Positions 36,624-46,386 of a stretch of DNA of 46,386 nucleotides are shown here, piece after piece. A program made the translations under genes and the position numbers. The stretch comes from Cobetia crustatorum. GTDB lineage: Bacteria > Pseudomonadota > Gammaproteobacteria > Pseudomonadales > Halomonadaceae. Every line of letters starts with the position of its first letter. Positions within the stretch are counted from its first letter, which is position 1. Below the pieces are notes generated by a model. That model saw only the letters and a list, made by a program, of their open reading frames with translations, was not told where the DNA came from and searched no databases. The stretch spans positions 1-46,386 of the forward strand of contig NZ_JEMF01000049.1 of assembly GCF_000591415.1 (NCBI RefSeq). Reading direction: 5' to 3'.

Positions 36624-37781
36624 ATGACTGATACCACTGCGATGACCCCTGACACTACTGCTCCCACGACCGTCAAGCTCACCAATCTGCTTGGCCTGCC
36701 GCTTCCGGCGATGGAAGCCTTCTTCGATAGCATCGGCGAGAAGAAATTCCGCGCCACCCAGGTGCTGAAATGGATTCATCAGGAAGGCGTCGATAGCTTC
36801 GACGAGATGACAAACCTGGCCAAGCCGCTGCGCGAGCGTCTCAAGGAAGTTGCCGAGATTCGTGCACCGGGCATCATCTATGAAGGTGAATCCAAGGACG
36901 GCACACGCAAATGGGTGCTGGAAGTCAGCGATGGTAGCTACGTCGAGACGGTGCTGATCCCCTCCGAGAATGGCAATCGCCGCACCCTGTGCGTGTCTTC
37001 TCAGGTGGGTTGCTCGCTGGATTGCAGTTTCTGCTCTACCGGCAAGCAGGGCTTCGAGCGCGACCTGACCGCCGCCGAAATCATCGGCCAGGTGTGGGTT
37101 GCCACGCGCGGCGCAGTAGACCGCAAGGACACGCGCAAGCGTCCGGTCACCAACGTGGTGATGATGGGTATGGGCGAGCCGTTGATGAATTACGACAACG
37201 TCGTACCAGCGATGAAGCTGATGCTGGATGATAACGCCTATGGCCTGTCCAAGCGTCGCGTCACTCTGTCCACGTCTGGCGTAGTGCCGAAACTTGACCA
37301 GCTTGGCGATGAGATGGATGTCAGCCTGGCCATCTCCCTGCATGCGGCCAATGACGAGCTGCGTAACGTGCTGGTGCCGATCAACCGCAAGTGGAATATC
37401 CGCGCCCTGCTCGACGCTTGCCATCGTTACCTGGCCAAGTGTGATGATGCGCGCATCATCACCATCGAATATACGATGATGAAAGACGTCAACGATCAGA
37501 TTCATCACGCCGAAGAACTGGCGGCATTGCTCAAGGAGCTGCCGTGCAAGATCAATCTGATTCCGTTCAACCCGTTCCCGCACTCCGGTTACGAGAAGCC
37601 GTCACGCAATCAGGTCATGCGCTTCCAACAGCGCCTGTACGAACTGGGCTATACCGCACCGGTTCGCGCAACGCGCGGTGATGATATCGATGCGGCGTGT
37701 GGCCAGCTAGTTGGTCAGGTCAAGGACCGTACCCGTCGCGCCGAGCGTTACATCAACGCCATCCAGCTCGACGCCGAATAA
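36624..37781 (+). CDS. rlmN: Dual-specificity rRNA/tRNA methyltransferase RlmN
   Basis: RlmN is a radical SAM enzyme that makes C2-methyladenosine in 23S rRNA (A2503) and in tRNA. The 385-residue protein has the radical SAM cysteines [21 protein letters not shown], and the second catalytic cysteine in DIDAACGQL. The ATG at 36624 fits the family length. Confidence 0.96.
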   Translation: MTDTTAMTPDTTAPTTVKLTNLLGLPLPAMEAFFDSIGEKKFRATQVLKWIHQEGVDSFDEMTNLAKPLRERLKEVAEIRAPGIIYEGESKDGTRKWVLEVSDGSYVETVLIPSENGNRRTLCVSSQVGCSLDCSFCSTGKQGFERDLTAAEIIGQVWVATRGAVDRKDTRKRPVTNVVMMGMGEPLMNYDNVVPAMKLMLDDNAYGLSKRRVTLSTSGVVPKLDQLGDEMDVSLAISLHAANDELRNVLVPINRKWNIRALLDACHRYLAKCDDARIITIEYTMMKDVNDQIHHAEELAALLKELPCKINLIPFNPFPHSGYEKPSRNQVMRFQQRLYELGYTAPVRATRGDDIDAACGQLVGQVKDRTRRAERYINAIQLDAE

Positions 37782-37974
37782 GCGCAAGCTCGATAGCCTG
37801 CATGACCAGCAAGCCTCTATATCTAGTGCCATTGATATATGCCGTGAGCAAACGTGCGCCGTCCCTCCCGCCTTGACTTGTCAGGGGTGCGGCGCTTTGA
37901 TGGGGGCGCTTTTGTTGCCTGCAGCGATCCTCGCCAGCAGGCATACCACGAGCCTTTATTTACGCGAGGATTGC

Positions 37975-38784
37975 ATGTCGAGTCGTCTGCCACGTCATCG
38001 CTTTACTGCTCACCGAGCTACTGGCCACGCCAGAGCCCTGCTGCTGTGCCTCGGCATTGCCAGCCTGTCCCTGTCAGGCTGCGCCACGCGCGTTGAGACC
38101 AATGACCCCTACGCTGCTCCCGATTCCGGCCGGGCTTCTGCCGCCTACGTGGAACTCGGCGAAGCCTATTTGGGCCGCAATCAGTTGCAGCGCGCCGACA
38201 ATGCCTTCCAGAAAGCGCTCAAGCTTGAGAAGACCAACGCCCAGGCCAAGGCCGGTCTGGCGATGATCTACCAGCAACAGGGCGAAAATGCGCTGGCAGA
38301 TGATTACTTCAAGCAAGCCATTGACAGTGATCCGTCATTCACGCGTGCCCGCAACAACTATGCCGCCTTTCTCTACGCGCGCGGCGAGTATATTGAAGCC
38401 TGCCAACAATTGCAGACTGCCACTCAGGACCTGACCTACGATAATCGTGGCCAGCTTTATACCAATCTGGGACGTTGTCAGCTGCAGCTAGGCAAGATGG
38501 ATGAGGCACGCTCAAGTTTCGATCGTGCTGTCAGAATCAATCCGCGCGAATCTGAAGCCTGGCTTGCACAAGCCCGCATGGCGCATGAAGAAAATGACAA
38601 TGAGACGGCCCAAAAGGGGCTAAGTCGCTATTTCCGCCTGTCAGGTACCGATAGAGAAAGTCTGGAGCTGGCAGTGGAAGTGGCTGAAGCGCGTGGCGAT
38701 AGTCGTCTGGCGGATCTTTACGGACGCCAGCTGGAGCAGGTCAGAACCCGCGAATCAGGTAGCACTATTATCCGTACGCCGTAG
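37975..38784 (+). CDS. pilW: Type IV pilus biogenesis/stability lipoprotein PilW (TPR)
   Basis: The 269-residue protein has a lipoprotein signal with lipobox LSLSGC and several TPR repeats (AYVELGEAYLGRNQLQRADNAF, AGLAMIYQQQGENALADDYF). It corresponds to PilW/PilF, needed for PilQ secretin assembly in type IV pili, at its usual place between rlmN and rodZ. GAGGATTGC precedes the ATG at 37975, which decides the start. Confidence 0.88.
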   Translation: MSSRLPRHRFTAHRATGHARALLLCLGIASLSLSGCATRVETNDPYAAPDSGRASAAYVELGEAYLGRNQLQRADNAFQKALKLEKTNAQAKAGLAMIYQQQGENALADDYFKQAIDSDPSFTRARNNYAAFLYARGEYIEACQQLQTATQDLTYDNRGQLYTNLGRCQLQLGKMDEARSSFDRAVRINPRESEAWLAQARMAHEENDNETAQKGLSRYFRLSGTDRESLELAVEVAEARGDSRLADLYGRQLEQVRTRESGSTIIRTP

Positions 38785-38879
38785 CACTCGCTCAGGTTCT
38801 CTGGTCGTCATGGACAGCCACCGTCGCTGGAAGCAGTATTAAGAAGACCGAAATGCCGGTGAAAATCTCATCGCGAGCT

Positions 38880-38888
38880 TGGTATAGT
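38880..38888 (+). promoter_or_regulatory. Extended -10 promoter of rodZ
   Basis: TGGTATAGT has a TGn extended element before TATAGT (38883-38888), about 170 bases upstream of rodZ in the pilW-rodZ gap. The -35 region is weak. Confidence 0.45.
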
Positions 38889-39058
38889 GCCGACGGACGG
38901 CAGCCATTCAGACAGGCTACCGAGGGATACGGCTTTTACTGCTCCGTCGAGCTGCGTCGTATCTGTATTGGAAATTCGTAACAGAAACATGTCCAGAAGC
39001 ACCGGAAGAACGCCCGGATGTGCGTTCGGTAGACAGTTTTTCCCTACAAGGATGCGCC

Positions 39059-40030
39059 ATGAGCGAACATCAACCCGCCCTTGATCAGCCCGCCAGCGAT
39101 TCACTGCCTGGCAAGAGTCTCAAGGCCGAGCGCGAACATCAGGGGTTGTCACGTGATGAAGTGGCGACACAGCTCAATCTGCGCCCAAGCCTGGTCGATG
39201 ACCTTGAACGTGATCACTACGATCAGATACCGATTACCGCCTATCGACGCGGCTATCTGCGTGCTTATGCGCGCTTGTTGTGCATGGACGAGAAAGCCAT
39301 CGTCAGCCAATACAATACGCACTTCGGTACCACTGAAGTCGAGCGCCATGTTCCACCGATGAATCCGTCAGTTCGCCCACCGGGCAAGATGGGGAAGTAC
39401 CTGTTCCGCCTCGTCAGTCTACTGGTCATCGCGGGGCTGGTCGGGCTGAGCTATGTCTGGTGGCAAAGTGGTGACTACGGCCGTACCACGCCAGCAGAAC
39501 AAAACGACAGCGCTAGTGCAGATGACATCGGTGATAGCAGTGACCCCGTCGTCAATGCAGATGGCTCCATCGAGCTTTCTCTCGCACAATCTGCATCGAA
39601 TGAAGTGACTTCTACAGCGCTGGATGCTGATGTTTCTCAGGCTCCTGCAACTTCCGAGGCTGGCCAGGGAACGACTCTGCAAGGGACGACTGATCCGGTA
39701 GATAATCAGGGCGAAGTATCCGTCGGTGAAGCTGCTGCAAGCGAAAGTGATGCCGCGTTGACAGAGGCAGCAGCAGTACCGGCTGCCGACCCGCGCAAGC
39801 TTGAACTGACCTTCAACACCATTTCCTGGACCGATATTCGTGATGCTGATGGCAAGAAACTACTGATAGGCAACAATCCCGCCGGTAGCAGCAAGACGCT
39901 TGAGGGCAAGCCGCCGTTCAAGCTCACCATCGGCAAGTCTGCAGGTGTCGTTCTCGAATACATGAACAAGCCGGTTGATCTGAAAAGCGTCACACGCGGC
40001 ACCGTCGCCAAACTCACTCTCGGTGAATGA
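39059..40030 (+). CDS. rodZ: Cell-shape protein RodZ
   Basis: The 323-residue protein has an N-terminal HTH that binds MreB ([20 protein letters not shown]), one membrane helix ([20 protein letters not shown]), a low-complexity linker and a C-terminal periplasmic DUF4115 domain ([20 protein letters not shown]). RodZ links MreB filaments to the envelope. ACAAGGATGCGCC precedes the ATG. Its stop overlaps ispG as ATGA. Confidence 0.93.
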   Translation: MSEHQPALDQPASDSLPGKSLKAEREHQGLSRDEVATQLNLRPSLVDDLERDHYDQIPITAYRRGYLRAYARLLCMDEKAIVSQYNTHFGTTEVERHVPPMNPSVRPPGKMGKYLFRLVSLLVIAGLVGLSYVWWQSGDYGRTTPAEQNDSASADDIGDSSDPVVNADGSIELSLAQSASNEVTSTALDADVSQAPATSEAGQGTTLQGTTDPVDNQGEVSVGEAAASESDAALTEAAAVPAADPRKLELTFNTISWTDIRDADGKKLLIGNNPAGSSKTLEGKPPFKLTIGKSAGVVLEYMNKPVDLKSVTRGTVAKLTLGE

Positions 40031-41157
40031 TCCGGACTCCCATGCATAGTCACTCCCCTATCAAACGCCGCGTCTCGCGCAAGATTCATGTCGGCAATGT
40101 TGCCGTCGGCGGCGATGCACCGATTTCCGTGCAAAGCATGACCAACACCAACACCAACGATGTTGCCGCGACCGTCGCGCAGATCAAGCGCCTTGAAGAT
40201 GCCGGTGCCGATATCGTGCGTGTCAGCGTGCCGGACATGGACGCTGCCGAAGCCTTTGGCCGCATCAAGAAGCTGAGCAACATCCCGCTGGTCGCGGACA
40301 TTCACTTCGACTACAAGATTGCGCTACGCGTCGCCGAACTGGGTGTTGACTGCCTGCGTATCAATCCCGGCAACATTGGCCGTGAAGATCGTGTGCGCGC
40401 AGTGGTCAGCGCGGCGCGTGACAACGGCATCCCGATCCGTATCGGTGTCAATGCAGGCTCGCTGGAAAAGGACCTGCAGAAGAAATACGGCGAACCTACG
40501 CCGGCCGCACTGGTCGAATCAGCCATGCGCCACATCGACCACCTTGATCGTCTCGACTTCCAGGAATACAAGGTCAGCGTCAAGGCCAGCGACATCTTCA
40601 TGGCCGTCGCGGCCTATCGTGAGCTGGCAGGACGCATCGAGCAGCCGTTACACCTGGGTATCACCGAAGCCGGTGGTTTGCGCTCGGGCACCGTAAAATC
40701 TTCCATCGGCCTTGGCATGTTGCTGATGGACGGCATTGGCGACACTATTCGTGTCTCGCTAGCTGCAGACCCGGTCGAGGAGATCAAGGTCGGCTACGAT
40801 ATGCTCAAGAGCCTCAAGCTACGGGCCAAGGGTATCAACTTCATCGCCTGCCCCAGCTGCTCACGTCAGAACTTTGACGTTATCAAGACCATGAATGAGC
40901 TGGAAACACGCCTTGAAGACGTGATGACACCGCTGAATGTCTCGGTGATCGGCTGTGTCGTCAATGGCCCGGGCGAAGCCAAGGAAACCGATGTCGGCCT
41001 GACCGGCGGTAGTCCCGCCAACCTGGTCTACCTGGATGGCAAACCGGCCACCAAACTGACCAACGAGACACTGGTTGAAGATCTTGAGCGCTTGATTCGC
41101 GCCAAGGTCGCCGAAAAAGAGGCCCGCGAGGCCGACACTATCATCCGCCAGGGCTGA
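40027..41157 (+). CDS. ispG: 4-hydroxy-3-methylbut-2-enyl diphosphate synthase IspG
   Basis: IspG carries out the penultimate step of the MEP isoprenoid pathway using a [4Fe-4S] cluster. The 376-residue protein shows [23 protein letters not shown] and GCVVNGPGE, giving the three cluster cysteines. The start at 40027 overlaps rodZ; a second ATG at 40042 is possible. Confidence 0.96.
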   Translation: MIRTPMHSHSPIKRRVSRKIHVGNVAVGGDAPISVQSMTNTNTNDVAATVAQIKRLEDAGADIVRVSVPDMDAAEAFGRIKKLSNIPLVADIHFDYKIALRVAELGVDCLRINPGNIGREDRVRAVVSAARDNGIPIRIGVNAGSLEKDLQKKYGEPTPAALVESAMRHIDHLDRLDFQEYKVSVKASDIFMAVAAYRELAGRIEQPLHLGITEAGGLRSGTVKSSIGLGMLLMDGIGDTIRVSLAADPVEEIKVGYDMLKSLKLRAKGINFIACPSCSRQNFDVIKTMNELETRLEDVMTPLNVSVIGCVVNGPGEAKETDVGLTGGSPANLVYLDGKPATKLTNETLVEDLERLIRAKVAEKEAREADTIIRQG

Positions 41158-41268
41158 GCACGCCTCAGCCGGCTTGCGCATCATCATGATGCGCTTTCGT
41201 CTCCCCGCCTTCTCCCATGCCTGCATGGGGACGTTGCGGGGAGATGTGCAAGGATTCAGGAGAGAACG

Positions 41269-42551
41269 TTGAGCACCAAGATCCAGGCCATTCGTGGCAT
41301 GAACGACCTGCTGCCGGACCAGTCACCGGTATGGCAATACTTCGAACACCAGGTGCAGGCCCTGATGGCGCAGTACGGCTATCGCGAGATCCGCACGCCC
41401 ATCGTCGAGCAGACGGCGCTGTTCAAGCGCTCCATCGGCGAAGTCACCGATATCGTCGAGAAGGAGATGTATACCTTCGACGACCGCAATGGTGACAGCC
41501 TGACCCTGCGTCCTGAAGGCACGGCCAGCTGCGTGCGCATGGCGATGGAAAATGGTCTGGTTCACAACCAGGTTCAACGACTGTGGTATGCAGGCCCCAT
41601 GTTCCGCCATGAGCGTCCGCAAAAGGGGCGCTACCGTCAATTCCATCAGGTCGGTGTCGAACCTACGGCATGGAAGGCCCGGACATTGATGCCGAGATGA
41701 TCCTGATCTCTGCACGTTTGTGGCGCCAACTGGGCCTGCTTGAGCATGTGACGCTCGAGCTCAACTCACTGGGTAGCCTCGAAGCACGTGCCGCCTATCG
41801 TGAGCTACTGGTCGAGTACTTCGAGCAACACCTTGAAGTACTGGATGAAGACTCGAAGCGCCGTCTGCACACCAATCCACTGCGCATCCTGGACACCAAG
41901 AATCCCGAGATGGCTGCCGTCGTCGATGCTGCGCCACGTCTTGGAGATCATCTCGACGAAGCGTCTCGCGTTCACTTTGAAGGCCTCAAGGCACGTCTTG
42001 ACGCTGCGGGTATCCAGTATGTAATCAACCCGCGCCTGGTACGTGGCCTCGATTACTACTCGCGCAGCGTGTTTGAGTGGACCACCACTGCCCTCGGTAG
42101 CCAAGGCACTGTCTGTGCTGGTGGGCGTTATGACAGCTTGTTCGAGCAGCTGGGCGGCAAACCTGTATCAGCAGTCGGCTTTGCCATGGGTATCGAGCGT
42201 CTGATTCTGCTGCTCGAGACTCTTGAGCTGGTGCCGCAGGAAGTTCATGAAACCGTCGATGTCTACCTGATGTCGATGGGCGAGCAGGCGGAAGCCGAAT
42301 CCATGCGTCTGGCCGAAGATCTGCGCAGCGCGCTACCGAATCTACGCCTGGTGTTGCATTGTGGTGGCGGTAGCTTCAAGAGCCAGATGAAGAAGGCCGA
42401 CAAGAGTGGTGCTCGCGTGGCGCTTATTCTCGGTGAGAATGAAGTCATCGAAGGCACTGTCGGCATCAAGTTCTTGCGTGAAGAGCGCGATCAGGAAACG
42501 CTGAACCAGCGCGTCCTGGGTGAGCATCTCGGCAGCGTTTTCAGCGCCTGA
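41269..42551 (+). CDS. hisS: Histidyl-tRNA synthetase HisS (TTG start; frameshifted in this sequence)
   Basis: HisS charges tRNA-His and is essential. The first frame has [12 protein letters not shown], motif 1, motif 2 ([11 protein letters not shown]) and the second frame has the rest, including [25 protein letters not shown] and motif 3 (GFAMGIERL). Adding one A at about 41660 (GTCGAACC to GTCGAAACC) gives [15 protein letters not shown] and one protein of about 427 residues. The start is TTG at 41269, supported by CAGGAGAGAACG and family alignment. As an essential gene it is very unlikely to be really broken, which argues for a sequencing error. Confidence 0.93.
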
Positions 42552-42641
42552 GACCACCATTGAATATCAGGTGGGGACGCCAGAAGTTCCCGCCTCCCGA
42601 ATGCATGTGCCGGCGTGCCGGCCTGGTCAAGGAGACCGCCC

Positions 42642-43298
42642 GTGGCGGAAGAGCTCAGAAGCGAAGAAGAACAGCTTGACGCTATCAAGCGCTGGTGGGG
42701 CGAGAACGGCAAATCACTGATTGCCGGTGTCGTGCTGGCCGGTGCTGGCGTCTTTGCTTTCAAGGCTTGGCAGAACTATGACGCCAGCCAGTCGGAAGCG
42801 GCCTCCCTGCGCTATCAGCAGCTGGTGAGTCTTGTCAGCCAGCCCACGCTTGATGACGCTGGCACTCAACAGGCGCGCAAGCTGATTGGCGAGCTTGAAA
42901 GCAATCATGGTGATAGCCTCTACACCCAGATGGCGCACCTGCTGGATGCCAGCATGTCGGTGAAAGCCGAGGATCTCGATATGGCCGCCAAAGCACTGCA
43001 AAGCGTGCGAGATAGCAGCGACGATAGCTATCTGCAAGGACTGGCTAGCCTGCGTCTGGCGCGCATTGAAGTCGGGCGTGGCGACAACGACAAGGCGCTG
43101 AGCCTGCTCAAGAACCCGCCCGCTCCACTGGCTGCCCAAGCCGCAGCAGTCCGCGGCGATGCACTGGTCGCTCAGGACAAGCGTGATGAAGCGATCATGG
43201 CCTATCAGGAAGCCAGTAGTCTCTCTCAGCAAAGCGGTCAGCCAATCTACGGGCTTGATCTGAAACTCGCCGATCTGGCAGCGGAGTCTTCCTCATGA
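42642..43298 (+). CDS. yfgM: YfgM/ancillary SecYEG translocon TPR protein
   Basis: The 218-residue protein has a short cytoplasmic segment (EELRSEEEQLDAIKRWWGENGKSL), one membrane helix (IAGVVLAGAGVFAFKAW) and a periplasmic TPR-like domain. YfgM works with PpiD at the Sec translocon. The start is GTG at 42642 with AAGGAG 8 bases upstream. Its stop overlaps bamB as ATGA. Confidence 0.88.
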   Translation: MAEELRSEEEQLDAIKRWWGENGKSLIAGVVLAGAGVFAFKAWQNYDASQSEAASLRYQQLVSLVSQPTLDDAGTQQARKLIGELESNHGDSLYTQMAHLLDASMSVKAEDLDMAAKALQSVRDSSDDSYLQGLASLRLARIEVGRGDNDKALSLLKNPPAPLAAQAAAVRGDALVAQDKRDEAIMAYQEASSLSQQSGQPIYGLDLKLADLAAESSS

Positions 43299-44500
43299 GC
43301 CTGAGTTCCAATTTCCGCCTAAGCCAGCTAAGCCTAAAACAGCTGCGCATGGGTCGTCTGGCACTGCCGGCATCGCTCTTGGCTGTCAGCCTGCTGGCAG
43401 GTTGTGCCAATAGTGCACAGCCGGAATATACTCCCAAGGACCTGGTCGACTTCGATAGCAAGGTCACTCTGGATTCCGCGTGGAGCGAGTCGGTCGGCAA
43501 TGGCCTTGGCCGTGCCCATTACCCACTGGCGCCGATCGTCGCCAATGACCGTCTGTTCGTGGCAGCGGAAGACGGTGAGCTTGAAGCACTGGATGCCAAG
43601 AATGGTGATGATGTCTGGCAGGTCACACTGCCCTCCGGCATTACCAGCGCCCTGAATGCCGATACGTCACGCCTTTACGTCGGCACTCGTGATGGCAAGG
43701 TCAGCGCCATCAATCAGGAAGACGGCAGCGTTGAGTGGAATACGCGCGTCTCCAGTGAAGTACTGGCTGCACCGCAGTACAACGACGAGCTGGTCGTCGT
43801 GCAGAGCGTCGATGGCACCATCACGGCGCTCGACCGCTTCACTGGGGAAGAGCAGTGGGCTTACACCGCCACGATTCCAGCACTGACCCTACGTGGTACT
43901 GGTGCACCCCGCGTCATCAAGCCGGTCACCTTCGCGGGCTTCGCCAACGGCAAGCTGGTCACACTGGATAATCGTTCAGGCCAGGAACTTTGGGACCTGC
44001 GCGTGGCGGTACCTGCCGGGCGCACCGAAGTCGATCAACTGGTGGACCTTGATGGCCAGCCAGTACTGACTCAGGACGGTCGTCTGTTCGTCACCAGCTA
44101 TAACGGTCGACTGATTGCACTCGATGCCCGTAATGGCGAGCCGCTGTGGGACAAGAAGTCCTCCAGCTATCTGACGCCCATCGTGGTGGGTGACTACCTG
44201 TTCAGCATCGACAATGCCAGTCATGTACTGGCGATGGATGCCAATACCGGTAACGTGCTGTGGAAGTCGGAAGACCTGGAAGGCCGTTGGCTGACCTCTC
44301 CGGCCTTCGTCGATGGCAAGTTGGTCGTAGGTGACTTCGACGGCTATGTGCATCTGCTTGATGCCCAGAGCGGCGAGATTGTCGGCCGTTATGATGTCGG
44401 CGGTGACGGCATCAGCATCACCCCGCTCACCGATGGCAAGCGTATCTACATCTACACCAATGACGGTGAGCTGACGGCACTGGATCTCGAGACTCCCTGA
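43295..44500 (+). CDS. bamB: Outer-membrane assembly lipoprotein BamB
   Basis: BamB is a beta-propeller lipoprotein of the BAM complex that inserts outer-membrane beta-barrels. The 401-residue protein has a lipobox LLAGC and repeated PQQ-like blades (LEALDAKNGDDVWQ, VSAINQEDGSVEWN, LIALDARNGEPLWD). Its start overlaps yfgM, and a long hairpin follows its stop. Confidence 0.95.
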   Translation: MSLSSNFRLSQLSLKQLRMGRLALPASLLAVSLLAGCANSAQPEYTPKDLVDFDSKVTLDSAWSESVGNGLGRAHYPLAPIVANDRLFVAAEDGELEALDAKNGDDVWQVTLPSGITSALNADTSRLYVGTRDGKVSAINQEDGSVEWNTRVSSEVLAAPQYNDELVVVQSVDGTITALDRFTGEEQWAYTATIPALTLRGTGAPRVIKPVTFAGFANGKLVTLDNRSGQELWDLRVAVPAGRTEVDQLVDLDGQPVLTQDGRLFVTSYNGRLIALDARNGEPLWDKKSSSYLTPIVVGDYLFSIDNASHVLAMDANTGNVLWKSEDLEGRWLTSPAFVDGKLVVGDFDGYVHLLDAQSGEIVGRYDVGGDGISITPLTDGKRIYIYTNDGELTALDLETP

Positions 44501-44528
44501 GTCATCCAGCGCCATGTGCATGAACGCT

Positions 44529-44568
44529 GATACGACAACGGCAGCCCAAGGGCTGTCGTTGTCGTATC
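44529..44568. terminator. Long perfect hairpin after bamB
   Basis: GATACGACAACGGCAGCCC and GGGCTGTCGTTGTCGTATC pair over 19 bases, with one G-T pair, and a 2-base AA loop. It starts 28 bases past the bamB stop. There is no T run, so it may be an unusual terminator, an mRNA-protecting hairpin or a small interspersed palindrome. Confidence 0.5.
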
Positions 44569-44585
44569 AATGCTGGCATACGCCA

Positions 44586-44615
44586 TTGGTAGCGCCCCTC
44601 AGGCAATGCTAGAAT
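44586..44615 (+). promoter_or_regulatory. Promoter of der
   Basis: TTGGTA (44586-44591), an 18-base spacer and TAGAAT (44610-44615) with an extended TGC before it. It predicts a leader of about 285 bases before der. Confidence 0.5.
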
Positions 44616-44704
44616 ACTGCCCCCGCTGATCGAGTGCGATTGTCAGCCGAATGCTTTACGAGGCAACCGGCATGATATGGCTATCGATTCAGCCACAAGA
44701 TTTT

Positions 44705-44736
44705 TCCGCAGGCAGTGGTAACTGCCCGCCTGCGGA
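44705..44736 (+). other. Structured element in the long der leader
   Basis: TCCGCAGGC (44705-44713) and GCCTGCGGA (44728-44736) form a perfect 9-base stem around a loop that itself contains an AGT/ACT pairing. It sits about 170 bases before der within the predicted 5' leader. The rest of 44569-44908 shows no gene. Confidence 0.35.
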
Positions 44737-44908
44737 CCATACTGGATGAACGCGTCTACGGCTGCAGGCCAACGGCGGCGTCCAGTGCCCCATGTCCGAT
44801 ATCATCGCTATCGCCCTGCCTGTACAAGGTGCTTTCCGGCCATCATGGTTCGAAGCAGACCGTCCGGGGCCGGCATCGATGCTATCCCTGCGAATGCTGT
44901 GAGATTTC

Positions 44909-46333
44909 ATGAACCCCGTGATCGCCCTGGTTGGCCGACCGAATGTCGGCAAGTCGACGCTATTCAATCGCCTGACCAAAACCCGTGATGCCCTGGTGGC
45001 CGATTTCCCCGGCCTGACCCGTGACCGCAAGTACGGTACCGGCAAGGTCGGCGGCAAGCCTTACACTGTCATCGATACCGGTGGTATCAGTGGTGATGAA
45101 GAAGGCCTCGATCTGATGATGGCTGGCCAGTCACTGGCTGCCATCGATGAAGCCGACATCGTGCTGTTCATGGTGGATGCACGCTCTGGTCTCAACATGG
45201 CCGATGAAGCCATTGCCAACCATCTACGGGTCAACCAGAAGAAAACCTGGTTGGTCGTGAACAAGACAGATGGCATGGACGAAGAAATCGGCAAGGCTGA
45301 TTTCTGGGGTCTCGGCCTTGGCGACCCGCGCGCCATCGCTGCCGAACATGGCCGTAACGTCACCGTACTTCTGGAGGAGGTGCTCGCACCGTATCCGGAA
45401 GTCGAGGAAGGTGAAGACGAAGATCAGCACCCGGAGCTTGATGACCGTGGCGTACGCATCGGTATCATCGGCCGCCCGAATGTCGGCAAGTCGACGCTAG
45501 TCAACCGTCTGCTGGGTGAAGAGCGCGTTGTCGTCTTTGACCAGGCAGGCACGACGACGGATGCTGTCGAAATTCCCTTCGAGCGTCGTGGCAAGCCGTA
45601 TCTACTGGTCGATACCGCGGGTATTCGTCGTCGCAAGAACGTGAGCGAGATGGTGGAAAAGTTCTCCATCATCAAGACACTGGAAGCGATCAAGAAATGT
45701 AACGTCGCCGTGATGGTGCTCGATGGCAGCCAGGGTCTGGTCGAACAAGACCTTCACCTGCTGGACTTCGTGCTGACCAGCGGTCGTGCACTGGTACTGG
45801 TCGTCAACAAATGGGATGGCCTGGAGAGCGAAGCCAAGGAGAAGATGCGTTCCGAGATCAAGCGTCGTCTGGGCTTCACCGACTATGCTGACCTGCACTT
45901 CATCTCGGCGCTTCACGGCACCGCGGTAGGCGATATTTATCCGTCCATTGATCGCGCCTTTGATAGTGCGATCGCACGCTGGTCGACCAAGCGTTTGACC
46001 ACTCTGCTACAGGATGCCACCCAGGCGCACCAGCCGCCGATGATCAATGGCCGTCGCATCAAGCTGCGGATGGCTCACCAAGGCGGCGCCAACCCACCGC
46101 TGATCATCGTGCACGGCAACCAGACCAACTCGCTGCCGGAAGCCTACAAGCGCTACCTGATCAACACCTTCCGCAAGGTGCTCAAGGTCAAGGGAACGCC
46201 GATGCGCTTCGAATTCCGCTCGGGCGACAATCCGTTCGATGGTGCCAGAGGCACCGATGATCGCGAGCGCGCCAAGGAACGTTCACTGGCCCGTACCAAG
46301 GAAGCGCGCAAGGAACGCAAGCAGCGCCGCTAA
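44909..46333 (+). CDS. der: Ribosome-assembly GTPase Der (EngA)
   Basis: Der is a tandem-GTPase needed for 50S subunit maturation. The 474-residue protein has two G domains, each beginning [10 protein letters not shown] (near residues 8 and 188), with DTGGI/DTAGI and NKTD/NKWD motifs, and a C-terminal KH-like domain with a basic tail ([11 protein letters not shown]). The ATG at 44909 gives the standard start [15 protein letters not shown]. Confidence 0.97.
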   Translation: MNPVIALVGRPNVGKSTLFNRLTKTRDALVADFPGLTRDRKYGTGKVGGKPYTVIDTGGISGDEEGLDLMMAGQSLAAIDEADIVLFMVDARSGLNMADEAIANHLRVNQKKTWLVVNKTDGMDEEIGKADFWGLGLGDPRAIAAEHGRNVTVLLEEVLAPYPEVEEGEDEDQHPELDDRGVRIGIIGRPNVGKSTLVNRLLGEERVVVFDQAGTTTDAVEIPFERRGKPYLLVDTAGIRRRKNVSEMVEKFSIIKTLEAIKKCNVAVMVLDGSQGLVEQDLHLLDFVLTSGRALVLVVNKWDGLESEAKEKMRSEIKRRLGFTDYADLHFISALHGTAVGDIYPSIDRAFDSAIARWSTKRLTTLLQDATQAHQPPMINGRRIKLRMAHQGGANPPLIIVHGNQTNSLPEAYKRYLINTFRKVLKVKGTPMRFEFRSGDNPFDGARGTDDRERAKERSLARTKEARKERKQRR

Positions 46334-46386
46334 TGATGCGGCAATTGCCAAACGCTTCTTGAGGGCGTGATTAGACGCACAAAAAA

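Noticed and set aside
37860-37915. Possible terminator between rlmN and pilW (GCGC...GCGC then TTTTG)
   Set aside because: The stem is only four bases and no stable structure can be drawn.

Overview
The gene content points to a gammaproteobacterium, most likely a halophilic or marine Halomonadaceae member (Halomonas/Cobetia type). This is an inference from gene order (tRNA-Leu, queA-tgt-yajC-secD-secF, then suhB / trmJ-cysE-iscR-iscS-iscA-ndk-rlmN-pilW-rodZ-ispG-hisS-yfgM-bamB-der), from protein sequences and from a fairly GC-rich coding bias. No 16S or database search was available.

Layout. (1) 1-1001 (minus): N-terminus of a giant LapA-type surface adhesin running off the left edge inside a tandem Ig-like repeat array. 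(2) 1183-5240 (minus): a moxR - DUF58 - tgpA (transglutaminase-like) operon, then a Nudix hydrolase. (3) 5970-8187 (plus): an AidB-type acyl-CoA dehydrogenase coupled to a PCuAC copper chaperone, convergent with a LysE-family exporter. (4) 9282-24178: a 14.8-kb genomic island inserted in the 3' end of tRNA-Leu(CAA) and bounded by perfect 63-bp direct repeats. (5) 24203-30243: queA, tgt, yajC, secD, secF. (6) 30424-46333: suhB and the divergent housekeeping block from trmJ to der.

The island has two halves. The plus-strand half is a compact defence cluster: hsdM, hsdS, a DUF262+HNH (GmrSD-like) nuclease, a small unknown protein, a Fic-domain enzyme, then hsdR and a YgjP/SprT-like metallopeptidase. 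A previously unlisted 54-codon ORF with a strong ribosome binding site lies antisense to the end of fic. The minus-strand half is the maintenance module: a P4-type tyrosine integrase next to the intact tRNA, a coiled-coil island protein, AlpA, and two small winged-helix/HTH proteins. Between the halves lie four 15-bp repeats phased with the helix, a possible origin or operator array. I saw no transfer genes, so the island looks like a satellite-type or non-self-transmissible integrative element whose cargo is restriction plus an accessory nuclease/Fic pair.

A theme of the window is that at least seven genes, including essential hisS, are broken by an apparent loss of a single base, nearly always in a short homopolymer. 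This is best read as sequencing error rather than pseudogenisation, so split genes are annotated here as whole genes. An eighth probable case changes the end of the unknown protein just before fic.

The core genome also has points of interest. SuhB has lost most of the inositol-monophosphatase metal ligands. The isc operon lacks iscU/hscBA/fdx, and its IscS lacks the C-terminal tail that contacts IscU. There is a near-consensus IscR type-1 site before iscR.
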